Shown here: positions 46,526 to 47,642 of the stretch, in pieces
Layout of the letters: every line of letters starts with the position of its first letter
How positions within the stretch are numbered: the first letter of the stretch is position 1
Virus record (IMG/VR): IMGVR_UViG_3300046798_000067
Location: 1 to 47,642 of that record
DNA: 47,642 nucleotides
Direction: 5' to 3' (one strand)
Source: a virus
Translations under genes and position numbers: made by a program
Notes under the pieces: model-generated
What the model was told of the DNA's origin: nothing
Database searches by the model: none
The model's input: the letters and a program-made list of their open reading frames with translations, nothing else

Positions 46526-47467
46526 ATGTCGGCAAGAATGCTCACTTCCAACAACCCGGATCTCTACAAGCCGGGACTACGGAAGGCGTATCTCTCGGAG
46601 GTCGATGACATCCCGAAGCAGGGACGTCAGTGGATCAACATCATCTCCGGGCCGAATCCGGGTGGACAGGCAGGGCGGAACTACTTCCAGGACGTCCAGG
46701 TAGCATCGTTCGGCCCCTGGCTCCCGAAGCCTCAGGGCGCGCCGATCCAGTACGACCGGATTCAAGAAGTCGGCCTCGTCACCTACCAGCCCTACACCTT
46801 CGGCATGGGCGCTCGGGTGACGATGGAAGCGATGGACGACGAGCTTTACGGCGTGATGGAGAAGATCGCGACCGAGCTCGCCGCCGCGGGCGCGTACCAG
46901 ATGGAGAATCAGTTCTTCCGGGTACTGAATAGCGGAGCGGGCACTCAGGGCGGAACCGGCTTTACCGCAACCGGCTTCGACTCGACGGCCCTTTTCTCGA
47001 CCGCGCACCCCCTGAAGCGGGGCGGCACCTGCGCCAACCGGGCCACCACCGACATGGACCTTTCCGTGACGGCGCTCGAAGTCGCACAGGAACTCATGCA
47101 GACGACCCTGTCCGAGAGCGGCACTCCGACTCCCCGGACTGGCGAGATGCTGGTCGTTCCTCCCGGCCTCTACTACACGGCGAAGGAACTGACGCAGAGC
47201 GAACTCAAGCCCTACACCGCGAACAACGAGATCAACCCGGTCCGCGGCGAGCAACAGTTCATCCAGGTCAACTACCTCTCCGACACCGATAGCTGGTTCC
47301 TGCTCGCGGCCAAGGAGAAGCACGACCTGAATGCGTGGCTACGCCGGGACATCGACATCGAGTTCGGCGACGACTTCGACACGGGCGACCTGAAGCTGAA
47401 GGGCGTCTTCCGTCTCGCAGCGGGTCACGGCGACTGGCGCGGTTCGTTCGGCAGCTACGGAGCATAA
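46526..47467 (+). CDS. Major capsid protein
   Basis: This 313-residue protein starts at ATG after TAGGAG. It has features of an HK97-fold capsid: an N-terminal arm, QVASFGPWLPKPQGAPIQYD, QPYTFGMGARVTMEAMDDEL (extended loop to spine helix) and later LSESGTPTPRTGEMLVVPPG and FLLAAKEKHDLNAWLRRDID, common in major capsid proteins of metagenomic phages. It is the last large head gene, after portal and scaffold. The 3' end is present again at 1-142. Confidence 0.85.
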   Translation: MSARMLTSNNPDLYKPGLRKAYLSEVDDIPKQGRQWINIISGPNPGGQAGRNYFQDVQVASFGPWLPKPQGAPIQYDRIQEVGLVTYQPYTFGMGARVTMEAMDDELYGVMEKIATELAAAGAYQMENQFFRVLNSGAGTQGGTGFTATGFDSTALFSTAHPLKRGGTCANRATTDMDLSVTALEVAQELMQTTLSESGTPTPRTGEMLVVPPGLYYTAKELTQSELKPYTANNEINPVRGEQQFIQVNYLSDTDSWFLLAAKEKHDLNAWLRRDIDIEFGDDFDTGDLKLKGVFRLAAGHGDWRGSFGSYGA

Positions 47468-47471
47468 GAAC

Positions 47472-47597
47472 ATGAAGAAGGCAGGAAGCAAGACGAACGT
47501 CGGGACGGCCGGCAAGCGGATTTCGAACGGCATCAAGAGCTGGGACGGCAAGAAGCAGGGGCCGTCGTCCAAGAACAAGGGCTTCGGCTCCAAGTAG
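47472..47597 (+). CDS. Small basic protein, second copy
   Basis: Same 41-residue gene as at 147-272, but with GK in place of KS at residues 14-15. The five changed bases lie within six positions (47511-47516), a cluster unlike the scattered silent changes in the capsid gene. Confidence 0.65.
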   Translation: MKKAGSKTNVGTAGKRISNGIKSWDGKKQGPSSKNKGFGSK

Positions 47598-47607
47598 AGG
47601 GGATTCG

Positions 47608-47642
47608 ATGGCAGACGTTGGAATCGACGCAACCGACTTCGG
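47608..47642 (+). CDS. Head protein start, cut by window end
   Basis: First 11 codons (MADVGIDATDF) of the protein given in full at 283-768. The window ends inside the gene. Confidence 0.8.
   Translation, partial: MADVGIDATDF

Larger units (their letters stand above)
47326..47642. repeat. Right copy of near-identical terminal repeat
   Basis: Matches bases 1-317 with 11 substitutions; see the left copy. It covers the end of the capsid gene, the 41-aa gene and the first 35 bases of the next gene. Confidence 0.9.

Noticed and set aside
1-47642. CRISPR array or tRNA genes
   Set aside because: No regularly spaced direct repeats and no convincing cloverleaf were seen by eye. A tRNA scan would settle the second point.

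Overview
The window looks like a complete, or nearly complete, genome of a tailed bacteriophage of about 47.3 kb. The last 317 bases repeat the first 317 with 11 substitutions and no gaps, which is what a circular or circularly permuted assembly looks like when its two ends come from slightly different strains. The capsid, portal and terminase genes are clear. There is a large tail-hub-like protein and a set of internal or ejection-like proteins, but no recognisable tail tube, sheath or tape measure, so a short-tailed (podovirus-like) virion is the best guess. The host cannot be read directly. Strong Shine-Dalgarno sites, frequent GTG and TTG starts, a GT9-like glycosyltransferase and a lipoprotein suggest a high-GC Gram-negative host (inference).

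Layout. Plus strand, 38028 to the end and on through the join to 27113, carries the late genes: small terminase (38028), a structured intergenic region, large terminase (39784), a lipoprotein cargo gene (41399), portal (42262), scaffold-like protein (44584), a minor head protein (45975) and major capsid protein (46526, whose 3' end is repeated at 1-142). Next come a second head protein (283), a sugar and glycan cassette (epimerase, methyltransferase-like protein and two glycosyltransferases, one interrupted by an HNH gene), and surface or receptor proteins with PKD, pectate-lyase-like, FN3 and LamG-like domains (5896-13763). A lysis-type cluster follows (13750-16257) containing a stand-alone PAS-domain protein and a GH108 endolysin. 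Then come adaptor, fibre and hub proteins (16258-20466), a GNAT-like protein, and internal/ejection-type proteins (20821-27113).

Minus strand, 37848 down to 27026, is an early region of about 40 mostly tiny genes, many joined by ATGA or GTGA start/stop overlaps. It includes a ribbon-helix-helix regulator, an ssDNA-binding-like protein, a PD-(D/E)XK exonuclease, a second HNH endonuclease, a winged-helix protein, a replisome-organiser-like protein, a DUF559-like nuclease and many small Cys-rich proteins. No DNA polymerase, primase, replicative helicase, RNA polymerase or integrase is visible, so replication probably relies on the host.

The observations most worth following are: a dyad GTATC-N6-GATAC found five times, four of them just upstream of gene starts; a 47-nt sequence after the small terminase gene that folds on paper into a three-way junction with no unpaired junction base; the PAS protein between lysis-type membrane genes; and the GT9 gene with a duplicated 5' end flanking an HNH gene.
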